Part shown: positions 8,386 to 16,811 of the stretch, in pieces | Numbering within the stretch: the first letter of the stretch is position 1 | Layout of the letters: every line of letters begins with the position of its first letter | From: Planctomycetota bacterium | Lineage (GTDB): Bacteria; Planctomycetota; Planctomycetia; Pirellulales; Pirellulaceae | DNA: 34,687 bases | Direction of reading: 5' to 3' | Assembly: GCA_024277285.1 (NCBI GenBank) | Contig: JAJRVM010000085.1 | Coordinates: 1 to 34,687, forward strand | Position numbers and translations under genes: made by a program | Notes under the pieces: model-generated | What the model was told of the DNA's origin: nothing | The model's database searches: none | Seen by the model: only the letters and a program-made list of their open reading frames with translations

Positions 8386-8844
8386 AATTGACCTTTCCTG
8401 CTCAGCAAGCGAGCCCAAAGCTATCGGTGCAAGGGCACCTAACCAAATGGAATGCGCGTCCCTGCTCCCCAAAACACTCTCTGTGCAAAACAAGAACCAA
8501 GCGGTTGACGAGCCTTCTTTTCAGCCACGCGGACCGATGGTGAGTCGTCGCAATGACGGGCTGGAGACGCGCGTGGTCCAAACCAACCCGGTATCCGACG
8601 GCCGGAAAACCGGAGCATCCCTACCGATCGAGCACGTACCGTTCTATTATAGTGCGAGAGGGCCGGGGTTTACCAGGGACGGCAACGGTCCCAATCGTTC
8701 ACCCACGCGAAGCCGCCACACTCGTCCGTGTGGCCAGGAAGACGCACCTAGCTGCGAGCGTCTATTGGACTGGCGTCTCATGTTCGCCCGTCTGCCGATC
8801 GGCACGCGCGATGCACAACCACGCAATAGAGTGATGCCGCCACC
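8386..8844. other. Divergent intergenic region between ribBA and the 293-aa gene
   Basis: No gene is supported. A perfect TATAAT hexamer lies on the minus strand at 8651-8646, about 260 bases upstream of the ribBA start, but no good -35 box stands before it. A CCGG-AAAA-CCGG hairpin is at 8602-8613. The long leader would fit a regulatory RNA, but the conserved FMN riboswitch blocks are absent. Confidence 0.4.
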
Positions 8845-9726
8845 ATGCCACTGCTTGATCGCGAAGAATACGTCGAACAGACCCATTTCTTTCGAACGCT
8901 GGGGGAGCGACTCCCCGAAAACCAGCCCTTACAGGAAGTGCTAGTGCAGGTGCGTGAGGAGGTCCTGGCCACGACCAAGTTGCCAATGGCGCTCGATTTC
9001 CTCCTCGGCGAACTCCGCCATTGCGGCGAAATGGCGTCTGCCATGCGCAAGCTGCCACACTATTTCACACCATTCCAGACGTATGTCATCGCCGAAGCGG
9101 AGAACGAGCGGGGGCGGTTCGACATGCGCGTTGCGGTCAAGATACTGCGATTTGAAGCCGAATACCGCAGCACGAACGGGTCGCGGGCGGGCGCTTTCCT
9201 ATACCAATTCGAGGCATTGTGCCGAAATCGACTCCGCTACGAATCAGGACTCGACGCCATGGCTCTCGATCCCATCTACGACCAATCGTGGCATGATTGG
9301 ATTCAGACCGTTCGTCGTCAGATCGGGATTGTCGACTTTGCCGACCTGCTCTACGTACGCAGTGAGCACTATCTCAACGAACGCACGCGACGAAAGCAGG
9401 ACATTGATCCAAGCTCTCCTGTACTCTTCGGGGAAAAAGAGGGGAGAATTGCCTTGGCCAACCGCCGCAAAGACCCACTCTACCTATTCGCCGCACTGCA
9501 GCGTCACCTCGGATACCCAAAAGTACCGCGTCTCAAACCGCTCGACAACACACCCCAGCTCATTCCACAACTGATGCGCCGCATGGAACGCTTGGAAACG
9601 CGACTGAAGCTACTCGAAGACGAGCAACGAGGCGGTATCGATATCACCAAATTCTATGGCGCGCCCAACGTGCTCTCCAAAGGCGCACCCGAACCGACTC
9701 AATACCCCCAATCGAATGACCCCTGA
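8845..9726 (+). CDS. Conserved planctomycete-type protein of unknown function
   Basis: A 293-aa soluble protein without signal peptide or membrane segments. I do not recognise a named domain. The N-terminal half is acidic and helical (FFRTLGERLPENQPLQEVL). The middle holds aromatic-rich stretches (YDQSWHDWIQTVRRQIG). Residues about 245-265 (LMRRMERLETRLKLLEDEQ) form a short coiled coil, which suggests dimerisation. The tail is Pro/Gly-rich. Codon-level behaviour and length argue for a real gene; the other frames here are broken or poor. No clear ribosome site precedes the ATG. It lies divergent to ribBA and about 400 bases before the CBS gene, so it is probably its own unit. Confidence 0.75.
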   Translation: MPLLDREEYVEQTHFFRTLGERLPENQPLQEVLVQVREEVLATTKLPMALDFLLGELRHCGEMASAMRKLPHYFTPFQTYVIAEAENERGRFDMRVAVKILRFEAEYRSTNGSRAGAFLYQFEALCRNRLRYESGLDAMALDPIYDQSWHDWIQTVRRQIGIVDFADLLYVRSEHYLNERTRRKQDIDPSSPVLFGEKEGRIALANRRKDPLYLFAALQRHLGYPKVPRLKPLDNTPQLIPQLMRRMERLETRLKLLEDEQRGGIDITKFYGAPNVLSKGAPEPTQYPQSNDP

Positions 9727-9756
9727 GCATACCACCGCGAGCACGCCGACACGGTT

Positions 9757-9772
9757 CGTGACATTTGTCACG
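9757..9772. promoter_or_regulatory. Inverted repeat CGTGAC-N4-GTCACG, possible operator
   Basis: CGTGAC (9757-9762) and GTCACG (9767-9772) form a perfect 6+6 inverted repeat with ATTT between. This spacing suits a dimeric helix-turn-helix regulator. A further GAATTC-GGAC-GAATTC inverted repeat lies nearby, around 9809-9825. No regulator can be named from this. Confidence 0.3.
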
Positions 9773-9920
9773 CAGCTGAAGGTCACACGAGACGTCGCCG
9801 TTTTGCGAATTCGGACGAATTCTGTCGGTTTTGCGGTTCAACTCGAGTGTGACGCGTGGTACATTTTCGATTAGACTATGCATGATTCAAACAGATGGAG
9901 GTTTGAAGCGATTTAACAGG

Positions 9921-9962
9921 CTGGCACGAGACGACTGGCACGAGACGACTGGCACGAGACGA
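9921..9962. repeat. Three perfect copies of a 14-bp tandem repeat
   Basis: CTGGCACGAGACGA occurs at 9921-9934, 9935-9948 and 9949-9962, and CTGGC begins a fourth. It lies in the gap 9727-10128, before the CBS gene. Nothing else gene-like is seen in that gap. Confidence 0.92.
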
Positions 9963-10128
9963 CTGGCCAGAATATCTGCAGATAGTTTCTCTTAGCCGGT
10001 TGACATCGTGGTTAGGTCTGTGACAAGATCTCAGGTGATTTCACGATCGGTTCCAACTGTACCCCCTGCCCCGCCGCGGTGACGGACAGACCCCGCTGGA
10101 TCGATCGAATTCTATCAGGAAACGTGCG

Positions 10129-10596
10129 GTGGACTTTCAGCTGAATCTGGCTTCGGAAACCGTCGCTCAGGCTCTCCCTAAAGAACCATTGGTTGTCGCG
10201 CCGACACTCTCTTTGCGCGCCGTGCTCGAGCAGATGCAAGCTCGAAACCGTGGTTCCGTACTGGTTTGCTCTGCGGATGGCGTCCTCCAAGGAATCTTCA
10301 CAGAACGCGATGTTGTCAAATTATTGGCAGCTAACGTCGAACTGGACACGCCGATCGAAAAGGTAATGGTCTCCGGTCCGGAGACGATCCAGCCCGGCGA
10401 CACGGTCGGCAAAGCGATCTCGACGATGGCCCAACGCGGATTTCGACGCATGCCCGTGGTGGACGAGACGGGGCGTCCCATCGGAGTACTGGGCGTTTCA
10501 CGCGTCCTGGAATACATAGTAGATCATTTTCCTAAAGTGGTTTACACGCTGCCTCCGAAGCCTCACCAATCGTCACAGGAACGCGAGGGGGCGTAG
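10129..10596 (+). CDS. CBS-domain-pair protein upstream of korA
   Basis: The 155-aa protein is almost only a CBS pair (Bateman module). CBS1 has the pattern SLRAVLEQMQARNRGSVLV…GIFTERDVVKLL, and CBS2 has TVGKAISTMAQRGFRRMPVVD…GVLGVSRVLEYI. Such modules bind adenine nucleotides and transmit energy or redox state to partner proteins. The start is a GTG with AGGA eight bases upstream (10117-10120). A terminator-like hairpin overlaps the end of the gene, so korA, 97 bases further on, may have its own promoter. A second CBS protein lies directly after korB, so this one probably senses the same signal. That link is inference. Confidence 0.9.
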   Translation: MDFQLNLASETVAQALPKEPLVVAPTLSLRAVLEQMQARNRGSVLVCSADGVLQGIFTERDVVKLLAANVELDTPIEKVMVSGPETIQPGDTVGKAISTMAQRGFRRMPVVDETGRPIGVLGVSRVLEYIVDHFPKVVYTLPPKPHQSSQEREGA

Positions 10597-10621
10597 GTAC
10601 CCGGCAACCCTCTTTTTATTT
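10585..10621 (+). terminator. Candidate Rho-independent terminator at the end of the CBS gene
   Basis: GAGGG (10585-10589) pairs with CCCTC (10608-10612), with an 18-base loop that contains a GGTACC palindrome. TTTTTATTT follows directly. The stem begins inside the last codons of the CBS gene. The stem is short and the loop large, so strength is uncertain. Confidence 0.45.
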
Positions 10622-10693
10622 CGTCCAACATTCTCGGGCGGACTCAGACCTCCCTTAAGATTACTTTGATCTTGGAGCTACTACGAGCGGATT

Positions 10694-12571
10694 ATGTCAA
10701 CGACAACTGATGGACAGCCGAAGCCCTCGTCTAACAAGAAGACCATTCAACTCGAAGGCGCTACCGTGCGCCTGGCCGGTGATTCTGGCGATGGCATGCA
10801 GTTACTGGGCACTCAGCTGACCAACACGTCAGCGCTCTTGGGAAACGATGTAGCCACATTTCCCGATTACCCCGCCGAAATTCGGGCGCCGCGTGGAACG
10901 CGCGCTGGCGTAAGCGGGTTTCAAGTCCAGTTTTCGTCTCACGACATCTTCACGCCGGGCGATCGACTCGACGCTTTAGTGGCCATGAACCCGGCGGCGT
11001 TGGTGACCAATATCAATGACCTGCTGCCGGGCGGCATGCTGGTGGTCAACGAGAGCGGGTTTATTGATCGTGAGTTCCGACTGGCGAACATTGAAACCAA
11101 CCCGCTCGAGGACGGCTCGCTGGACGAGTACAATCTGGTTCGCGTCCCCATGACGATGCTCACGCGCAAGGCGGTCGAAGAGTTGGGCCTCAGTTCAAAG
11201 ATTGCCGAACGCTGCAAGAACTTTTTTGCCATGGGGCTGGTCTATTGGCTGTTTGGCCGTGATCCGAGTGCAACGTTGCGATTCATTCGGGACAAATTCG
11301 GCAACAAGCCGGACATTGCTCAAGCCAACGAGAAAGCGCTCTGGGCCGGCTGGAATTACGGTGAGACGACCGAAGCTTTCGCCAGCAGCTACCGCGTCGC
11401 TGCGGCGAAATTGCCGCCTGGCACTTACCGAAATATCATGGGTAATCAAGCGATGGCGTTGGGGTTACAGGCCGCGGCGGAGCGAAGCGGCAAGGAATTG
11501 TTCCTTGGCAGCTACCCGATTACACCAGCCAGCGACATCTTGCACGAACTCTGCAAATTCAAGAACTTTGGTACGCGTACGTTCCAGGCGGAGGACGAGA
11601 TTGCCGCTATCTGCGCGACGATCGGTGCGGCGTTCGGCGGCGCCATGGCGTTAACCACGACCAGTGGACCCGGGATCGCACTCAAGGGCGAGGCGATGGG
11701 TTTGGGTGTCATGCTCGAACTGCCTTTCGTCATTGTCAATGTGCAGCGCGGCGGACCGAGCACGGGCCTGCCTACCAAAACGGAACAGTCTGATCTATTT
11801 CAAGCAATGTTTGGCCGCAACGGCGAGTGCCCGATACCGATCATCGCCGCAGCGAGTCCTGCGGATTGCTTCGATGTGGCGATCGAGGCATGGCGCATCG
11901 CCACGCGTTTCATGACCCCGGTGCTCATTCTGTCGGACGGTTATGTCGCCAACGGCTCCGAGCCATGGAGGATTCCCAACGTAGAGGACCTGCCGTGGAT
12001 CGAGATCCAACACCCCGAAGCGATCGAAGACGGCGACCATTTCGAGCCATATGCACGTGACGAACGGCTGGCCCGCCCCTGGGCGCTGCCGGGAACGCCA
12101 GGCTTGATGCATCGCATCGGCGGGCTCGAGAAACAAAACGGCAGCGGCAATGTCTGCCATGACCCGGACAATCACGAAGAGATGGTCCGCTTGCGTGCGC
12201 GTAAGGTCGAGAACATTGCGGATGATATCCCGTTGCAGACAGTCAGCGGCCCCGAAAAGGGCGATCTGCTCGTGCTCAGCTGGGGCGGTACGTTCGGCGC
12301 ATGCACTACCGCCGTCCAGCAGTGCCAGCCGGAAGGACTCTCCGTAGCCCACGCGCACTTGCGGTATCTGAATCCGTTCCCCAAGAATTTGAAGGACGTT
12401 TTGAATAACTACAAAACCGTGCTGGTACCCGAACTGAACCTCGGGCAACTGCGCATGCTTTTGGCAAGTACATACCTGATCGATACGGTCGGATTGAATA
12501 AGATCAAGGGCAAGCCATTTGCCGTGTCGGAAATTGTCGACAAAATCAAATCGCTAATGAAAGCCCCTTAA
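10694..12571 (+). CDS. korA: 2-oxoacid:ferredoxin oxidoreductase, fused gamma-alpha subunit (2-oxoglutarate type)
   Basis: The subunit takes part in CoA- and ferredoxin-dependent oxidative decarboxylation of a 2-oxoacid, most likely 2-oxoglutarate to succinyl-CoA, in the cytoplasm. The gamma domain comes first (about residues 20-205): RLAGDSGDGMQLLGTQL, then TFPDYPAEIRAPRGT. The alpha domain follows (about 245-620): GNQAMALGLQAAA, SYPITPASDILHEL, QAEDEIAAICATIGAAFGG, TTTSGPGIALKGE and NVQRGGPSTGLPTKTEQSD. At 625 aa it has the normal length of KorA with fused gamma. It pairs with korB 252 bases downstream. The start ATG has only a weak GAGCGG before it. Pyruvate or another 2-oxoacid as substrate cannot be excluded from sequence. 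Confidence 0.93.
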   Translation: MSTTTDGQPKPSSNKKTIQLEGATVRLAGDSGDGMQLLGTQLTNTSALLGNDVATFPDYPAEIRAPRGTRAGVSGFQVQFSSHDIFTPGDRLDALVAMNPAALVTNINDLLPGGMLVVNESGFIDREFRLANIETNPLEDGSLDEYNLVRVPMTMLTRKAVEELGLSSKIAERCKNFFAMGLVYWLFGRDPSATLRFIRDKFGNKPDIAQANEKALWAGWNYGETTEAFASSYRVAAAKLPPGTYRNIMGNQAMALGLQAAAERSGKELFLGSYPITPASDILHELCKFKNFGTRTFQAEDEIAAICATIGAAFGGAMALTTTSGPGIALKGEAMGLGVMLELPFVIVNVQRGGPSTGLPTKTEQSDLFQAMFGRNGECPIPIIAAASPADCFDVAIEAWRIATRFMTPVLILSDGYVANGSEPWRIPNVEDLPWIEIQHPEAIEDGDHFEPYARDERLARPWALPGTPGLMHRIGGLEKQNGSGNVCHDPDNHEEMVRLRARKVENIADDIPLQTVSGPEKGDLLVLSWGGTFGACTTAVQQCQPEGLSVAHAHLRYLNPFPKNLKDVLNNYKTVLVPELNLGQLRMLLASTYLIDTVGLNKIKGKPFAVSEIVDKIKSLMKAP

Positions 12572-12656
12572 ACAAGCACCACCATTAGCCAAGTCCGAGC
12601 CAGAGATTCGCCGCATGTTTGGCGCTCTCTCGGAACGCAACAGCGTGACTCAAAGA

Positions 12657-12694
12657 TATCAGACCCGAGTATCAGACCCGAGTATCAGACTCGG
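12657..12694. repeat. 13-bp tandem repeat, about three copies, between korA and korB
   Basis: TATCAGACCCGAG is at 12657-12669 and 12670-12682. A third copy with one change (TATCAGACTCGG) is at 12683-12694. The korA-korB gap (12572-12823) otherwise contains no gene. A weak promoter-like pair, TTGGCA (12745-12750) with TACGTT 17 bases later, might serve korB. Confidence 0.9.
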
Positions 12695-12823
12695 TGTAAC
12701 AAGAAGATTCATACAGCTTCACAATGCGGTTGCTTTCCCTCGTGTTGGCACCCCCCAAACGCACGACTACGTTTCGTATTGCCGATAACTTCGTTTTGCA
12801 GATCCTATTCGACGAATAAGCCC

Positions 12824-13840
12824 ATGACTACTGAACTGCCTGTCCTTAAGCCGGCTGACTACGCAAGTGACCAAGATGTCCGATGGTGCCCAGGTTGTGG
12901 CGACTATTCGATTCTGGCACAAATGAAAAAAGTGATGGCCAACCTGCAGATTCCGCGCGAGAAGCTCGTCTTCATCTCGGGAATTGGTTGTTCGAGCCGT
13001 TTTCCGTATTACATGGATTCGTACGGAATGCACAGTATCCACGGTCGCGCACCGGGGTTTGCGACTGGCTTGAAAGCAGTTTGCCCCGATCTGCAGGTCT
13101 GGATCATCACCGGCGATGGCGATGGGCTGAGCATCGGTGGCAATCACTTCATGCACTGCATCCGGCGCAACATGGACGTGAATGTCGTGCTCTTCAACAA
13201 CCGTATCTACGGCTTGACCAAAGGGCAGTACTCGCCCACTTCGCGATTGGGTGCCGTTACCAAAAGTTCACCGATGGGCGCGATCGACAACCCCTTACAT
13301 CCCCTCTCGATCGCAATCGGCTGCGAGGGCACGTTTGTCGCGCGCTCGGTCGACACGCATATCAAGCACCTTGGTTACGTGCTGCAACGTGCTGCCGAAC
13401 ACAAAGGAACTTCTTTCATCGAGGTCTATCAGAACTGCGTCGTCTTCAACGATGGTGCCTTCGATTACGCAACGAATCGCAATGAGAAGGCCGAGACGAC
13501 CATCGAACTAGAGCACGGCAAGCCGTTGATCTTCGGCAAGGATCGGGACAAAGGGATTCGGCTCAACGGCATGGAACCCGAAATCGTACAACTCGGGAAG
13601 GGGATCACCGAAGATGATCTGCTGTTCCATGACGAGCAATCCCCCGAGCCGAGTCTGGCCTACTTGTTAAGTCGCATGCGTTACCCCGACTTCCCAGAAC
13701 CGATCGGCGTATTTCGTGCTGTCGAACGACCTCGTTACGATCTGGAACTGAATCGGCAGATCGAAGTCGCGCGCGAAACGAAGGGCGAGGGAAATCTGAA
13801 GGAACTGCTAAACTCTGGTGATACGTGGACCGTCGAATGA
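12824..13840 (+). CDS. korB: 2-oxoacid:ferredoxin oxidoreductase beta subunit (2-oxoglutarate type)
   Basis: The beta subunit holds the thiamine diphosphate and a [4Fe-4S] cluster. WCPGCGDY (C22, C25), GIGCSS (C56) and YQNC (C205) supply the four expected cluster cysteines. GDGDGLSIGGNH followed by NNRIYGLTKGQYSPTS is the TPP/Mg site. I choose the ATG at 12824 (MTTELPVLKP); a TTG at 12779 would add 15 residues of no family character. The length of 338 aa is normal for KorB. The stop codon overlaps the start of the zinc-ribbon CBS gene (ATGA at 13837-13840), which implies coupled translation. Confidence 0.95.
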   Translation: MTTELPVLKPADYASDQDVRWCPGCGDYSILAQMKKVMANLQIPREKLVFISGIGCSSRFPYYMDSYGMHSIHGRAPGFATGLKAVCPDLQVWIITGDGDGLSIGGNHFMHCIRRNMDVNVVLFNNRIYGLTKGQYSPTSRLGAVTKSSPMGAIDNPLHPLSIAIGCEGTFVARSVDTHIKHLGYVLQRAAEHKGTSFIEVYQNCVVFNDGAFDYATNRNEKAETTIELEHGKPLIFGKDRDKGIRLNGMEPEIVQLGKGITEDDLLFHDEQSPEPSLAYLLSRMRYPDFPEPIGVFRAVERPRYDLELNRQIEVARETKGEGNLKELLNSGDTWTVE

Positions 13841-14376
13841 TAATCTGCCCGTATTGTGACAGCGAAAATATTACCGGCGCCGACTCGTGCGAACACTGCG
13901 GACAACCGCTCAGTGACTTGCACCTGCCAACTCCGGCCACCCATGTGGAACGCTGCCTGCTCCGTGATCGACTCGGCAAGCTCTTGCCCCACCGCCCGGT
14001 CACGACCGTTGCGCCCAAGACGACGATCAGCGACGTGATCAAACTGATGGCGGAAGAGTCGATTGGCTGTGTCGTTGTGACAGAAGGCGATGAGATAATT
14101 GGCATCCTCAGCGAACGTGATGTGTTAATCAAGCTGAGCACGCAGATTGCCGAAATGGCGAACCGGCCCGTTTCCGAATTCATGACGCCCAGTCCCCAGA
14201 CGCTCGATGGTGAAGCCAAAGTCGCGTTCGCGCTTCATCGCATGGCCTTGGGACATTATCGCCATGTGCCGATCACCGACGCACAGGGCAAACCGGTCGC
14301 GATCATTTCAGTACGCGATGTACTGCGCTATCTCACCGACAAAATGGTCGAAGCGGACGCAACCGATCTCGCCTGA
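13837..14376 (+). CDS. Zinc-ribbon plus CBS-pair protein, translationally coupled to korB
   Basis: The ATG overlaps the korB TGA by ATGA. An upstream GTG at 13825 is possible but less likely. The first 22 residues are a zinc ribbon, CPYC…CEHC (CxxC-x11-CxxC). Two CBS motifs follow: TISDVIKLMAEESIGCVVVTE…GILSERDVLIKL and EAKVAFALHRMALGHYRHVPITD…AIISVRDVLRYL, with EFMTPSP between them. CBS pairs bind adenine nucleotides. Coupling to korB suggests that it regulates or tethers the oxidoreductase. Together with the CBS gene at 10129 the Kor genes are bracketed on both sides. The role is inferred, not shown. Confidence 0.9.
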   Translation: MIICPYCDSENITGADSCEHCGQPLSDLHLPTPATHVERCLLRDRLGKLLPHRPVTTVAPKTTISDVIKLMAEESIGCVVVTEGDEIIGILSERDVLIKLSTQIAEMANRPVSEFMTPSPQTLDGEAKVAFALHRMALGHYRHVPITDAQGKPVAIISVRDVLRYLTDKMVEADATDLA

Positions 14377-14402
14377 ACGGGGCTTGTGCTGCCAGATCGG
14401 TC

Positions 14403-14432
14403 GCAAAAGCGGTGTTAGCAAAAGGGGTGTTA
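14403..14432. repeat. 15-bp tandem duplication spanning the SDR stop codon
   Basis: GCAAAAGCGGTGTTA (14403-14417) is followed by GCAAAAGGGGTGTTA (14418-14432), one mismatch. The TTA at 14430-14432 is the TAA stop of the minus-strand SDR gene, and the other copy carries the same TTA. Confidence 0.85.
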
Positions 14433-15161
14433 GCAGAATTCCTGCACCGTTGGCTTGAGCGTTATCTCAGGCACATGGGCACGTGGGTGCAAACATGCGA
14501 TCGCGACCACTAAATCGGCGAAGTCTTCCGGTTGTACCATGGCCGTTTTCCGTTGGTCACTGACCGGAGCGGGGCGGTTTTCGAGAATCGGCGTATTGAC
14601 TTCGCCCGGGTAGATATTGGTCACGCGAACTCCCTCCGGCGCCACCTCGTTGCCAACCGCTGTCCCCAACGCCGTCAGTGCGAACTTGGAAGCACAGTAG
14701 GCGATCCCACCGAGCGTCAACGCGCGTCTGCCGGCGACCGACGATATGTTGATCACCAGTCCACTCCCACGCGCTCGCATTGCGGGCAAGGCCGCGTGCA
14801 TACAGTTGTAGGCCCCCGTGACGTTGATCGCCAATACCTGGTCCCACTGTTCGGGATCCATCTCGGCCATGGTCCGCCGCGCAATGTTGATTCCTGCCGA
14901 ATTGACTAAAATGTCGATTGTGCCAAGCTCCTGATGTGCCCAGGCAAAATAGTCGTTCACGCATTGTCGATCACTCACATCAACACGACGGTAAACGGGC
15001 AACGGGTCGCTCCGCAACGCTTCAGCCACCTCGCGCAGCTTCTGCTCGCGACGCCCTCCCAACGCTACCTGGCACCCTTCGCTGGCAAGTGCCTGGACGA
15101 TTCCCCGCCCTATCCCGGTACCGCCTCCAATCACCACCGCTGTTTTTCCATCGAGTCGCAT
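14430..15161 (-). CDS. Short-chain dehydrogenase/reductase (SDR family oxidoreductase)
   Basis: A 243-aa classical SDR. The cofactor motif GGGTGIGRG (about residues 12-20) is at the N-terminus, NSAG at about 87-90, the catalytic Ser in NISSVAG, and YxxxK as YCASK (about 154-158). The substrate cannot be told. GGRREQKL after the second beta strand, with Arg rather than Asp at the strand end, suggests NADP(H) preference. The ATG at 15161 has AAGGG about ten bases upstream. The gene converges with the korB-CBS unit and lies divergent to the RDD operon after a gap of 690 bases. Confidence 0.93.
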   Translation of the reverse strand: MRLDGKTAVVIGGGTGIGRGIVQALASEGCQVALGGRREQKLREVAEALRSDPLPVYRRVDVSDRQCVNDYFAWAHQELGTIDILVNSAGINIARRTMAEMDPEQWDQVLAINVTGAYNCMHAALPAMRARGSGLVINISSVAGRRALTLGGIAYCASKFALTALGTAVGNEVAPEGVRVTNIYPGEVNTPILENRPAPVSDQRKTAMVQPEDFADLVVAIACLHPRAHVPEITLKPTVQEFC

Positions 15162-15852
15162 CGGTCATGTCCCTTCTGAAAGTCACGTCTGCCGGCGCCG
15201 GCGAAAAAGGGCCTGTTCCGTTCTGGTACGGGCCGTGAACCACGTCAGCCGCTGCCTCACGCCGTTCAATCTAGTGCTTCTCCTGGCGAAGTTCCAGGTT
15301 GCGTAGTTCCAACGCGAGCCGCCCCAGTGCCATTGACCCAGTGCCATTGACCCAGTGCCATTCATTCGGCGCGCCAATGCGACCAAGCGGCCGATACCGG
15401 GACCGGAGCAGACGCGTGTTGGTGACGCGGTCGACGTTGCGTGAAGTGGGGCCGTCACGCGCCGATCGGATTAGGGCGAGTGGAACTCCGTTGAGGCGGC
15501 CTCCGTCAGGCGACTTGGGTGGCAGATACGCGTTGGCCGACGCTCCATCGAAAGCGGTTCGTCGTCTGACCGAGTCGTTGGCGGTCTCTTTTCGGTGAAC
15601 GGTTGCCAAATACGGTCGGCATGGCACCAGCCCGCGGGCCAATATGTTGGCCACGCGCTTGCGATCGCGCTGTCGGTCGGGGATAATTGGCAACGACACT
15701 TCGAGATTCTGGTATCGCGATCACTTGGAGAGGCTTGTCTCGAGTGGAATGGTCGCGACCATTGAATTTTGAACGACCAACGGGCAAGAACATCGACCCT
15801 TTTCACCGCATCGGCCATTGGGTTCACATTCCGGTGCTGATAGTCTCTTCAC
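15162..15852. other. 690-bp intergenic region without a convincing gene
   Basis: Several frames are open on both strands, but they overlap one another, are Arg/Pro-rich and contain the translated tandem repeat (WVNGTGSMALG). None has a ribosome site or family resemblance. The region must hold the promoters of the SDR gene (-) and probably of the RDD-MoxR operon (+). No consensus promoter was clear. Confidence 0.6.
15323..15364. repeat. 14-bp tandem repeat, three copies
   Basis: CCCAGTGCCATTGA occurs at 15323-15336 and 15337-15350; a third copy with one change (CCCAGTGCCATTCA) is at 15351-15364. Confidence 0.92.
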
Positions 15853-16707
15853 ATGCCATCGACAACTGAACAGATTGATACGACGATCGAGGTCATTGCT
15901 CCCGAGAACATCGCGTTCACTTACCGCATCGCGGGACCTTTTCGTCGCTTTCCCGCCTACTTGCTCGACCTGTTCTTTCGGGTTGTGATCATGTTCGCAC
16001 TCGGGGTGGTCATGATGCTATCATCGATTGCAATTGGCGCCGTCGGATTCGCGTTCTTGATGGTCATTTTTTTCCTGCAGAGTTGGTTCTACGGAGGGTT
16101 TTTCGAAGTCTATTGGAACGGGCAGACGCCTGGGAAACGGATCATGGGACTGCGTGTATTGAGCACGAACGGACATCCGATCAATGGTTACCAGGCGATC
16201 ATGCGAAATCTGCTCCGGACCGTCGACTCGATGCTGGGCATCGGGCTGATCGTCATGGCCTGCAATCCACGGTTCCAACGCCTGGGAGACTTGGTCTGCC
16301 GGACGATGGTCGTGATCGAAGAGCGGCCGTGGTTGGTGGGAGTGGCCAAGATTGATGATCCACGTGTCTACCAACTCGCCTCATACCTGCCGAGCGACTT
16401 GCAAGCGAGTCGCAGCATGGCTTTAGCATTGGCTCATTACGCCGAACGGCGCCGTTTTTTCTCACAAGCCCGCCGCCGCGAATTGGCGGCACACTTAGCC
16501 GAGCCCTTGTTGACGCAATATGGATTGCCCTCAAACACCAGCTATGACCTGCTACTCTGTACTCTGTACTACCGATTGTTCATTGCCGACCGTGGCGACG
16601 ACGAGTCCCACGCCGCGCGCGCAGAAGCTGCAACGGGTGCGCAGCATCGTTCTTTCCTGCGTGTGCCGAACCGCGAGACGGGGGTCGGAGAGGTGAGAGG
16701 AACATGA
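15853..16707 (+). CDS. RDD-family membrane protein, first gene of the MoxR operon
   Basis: A 284-aa integral membrane protein. The RDD domain spans about residues 25-160: FRRFPAYLLDLFFRVVIMF (the family's arginine and aspartate near the first membrane helix), a second hydrophobic segment about 45-75, then WNGQTPGKRIMGLRVL, the typical 'GQTPGKxxxGLRV' signature, and a third helix. The C-terminal 110 residues are cytosolic and charged. RDD proteins commonly begin or accompany SpoIIM/DUF4129/MoxR clusters; their biochemical role is unsettled. The stop overlaps an ATG at 16704 of a possible 35-codon frame. No clear ribosome site precedes its own ATG. Confidence 0.9.
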   Translation: MPSTTEQIDTTIEVIAPENIAFTYRIAGPFRRFPAYLLDLFFRVVIMFALGVVMMLSSIAIGAVGFAFLMVIFFLQSWFYGGFFEVYWNGQTPGKRIMGLRVLSTNGHPINGYQAIMRNLLRTVDSMLGIGLIVMACNPRFQRLGDLVCRTMVVIEERPWLVGVAKIDDPRVYQLASYLPSDLQASRSMALALAHYAERRRFFSQARRRELAAHLAEPLLTQYGLPSNTSYDLLLCTLYYRLFIADRGDDESHAARAEAATGAQHRSFLRVPNRETGVGEVRGT

Positions 16708-16811
16708 CGGCGACAGGGGCGAACAAGCACCTTCAATGCGGATTCGCTTTTTCCGTATTGAAGACGACGATCAAGAAAACGACTGTGCCACTAGCGAGCA
16801 AGTTGCCATGA
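16704..16811 (+). CDS. Possible 35-aa coupling peptide between the RDD and SpoIIM-like genes
   Basis: The ATG overlaps the RDD stop as ATGA (16704-16707), with GGAGAGGTGAGAGG just before it. The frame runs 35 codons and its TGA overlaps the ATG at 16808 of the SpoIIM-like gene, again as ATGA. Start and stop overlaps at both ends suggest a translated linker; the peptide itself (MTATGANKHLQCGFAF…) resembles nothing known. It could be chance. Confidence 0.25.
   Translation: MTATGANKHLQCGFAFSVLKTTIKKTTVPLASKLP

Noticed and set aside
8386..8651. Possible FMN riboswitch in the long ribBA leader (CCGG hairpin, TATAAT 260 bases upstream)
   Set aside because: The conserved blocks around GGGGYGAAAYYCCC and the paired CCGAC elements are absent; only a weak likeness around 8595-8615 remains.
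15271..15827. Several overlapping open frames on both strands of the SDR-RDD gap
   Set aside because: They contain the translated 14-bp tandem repeat, lack ribosome sites and motifs, and contradict one another.
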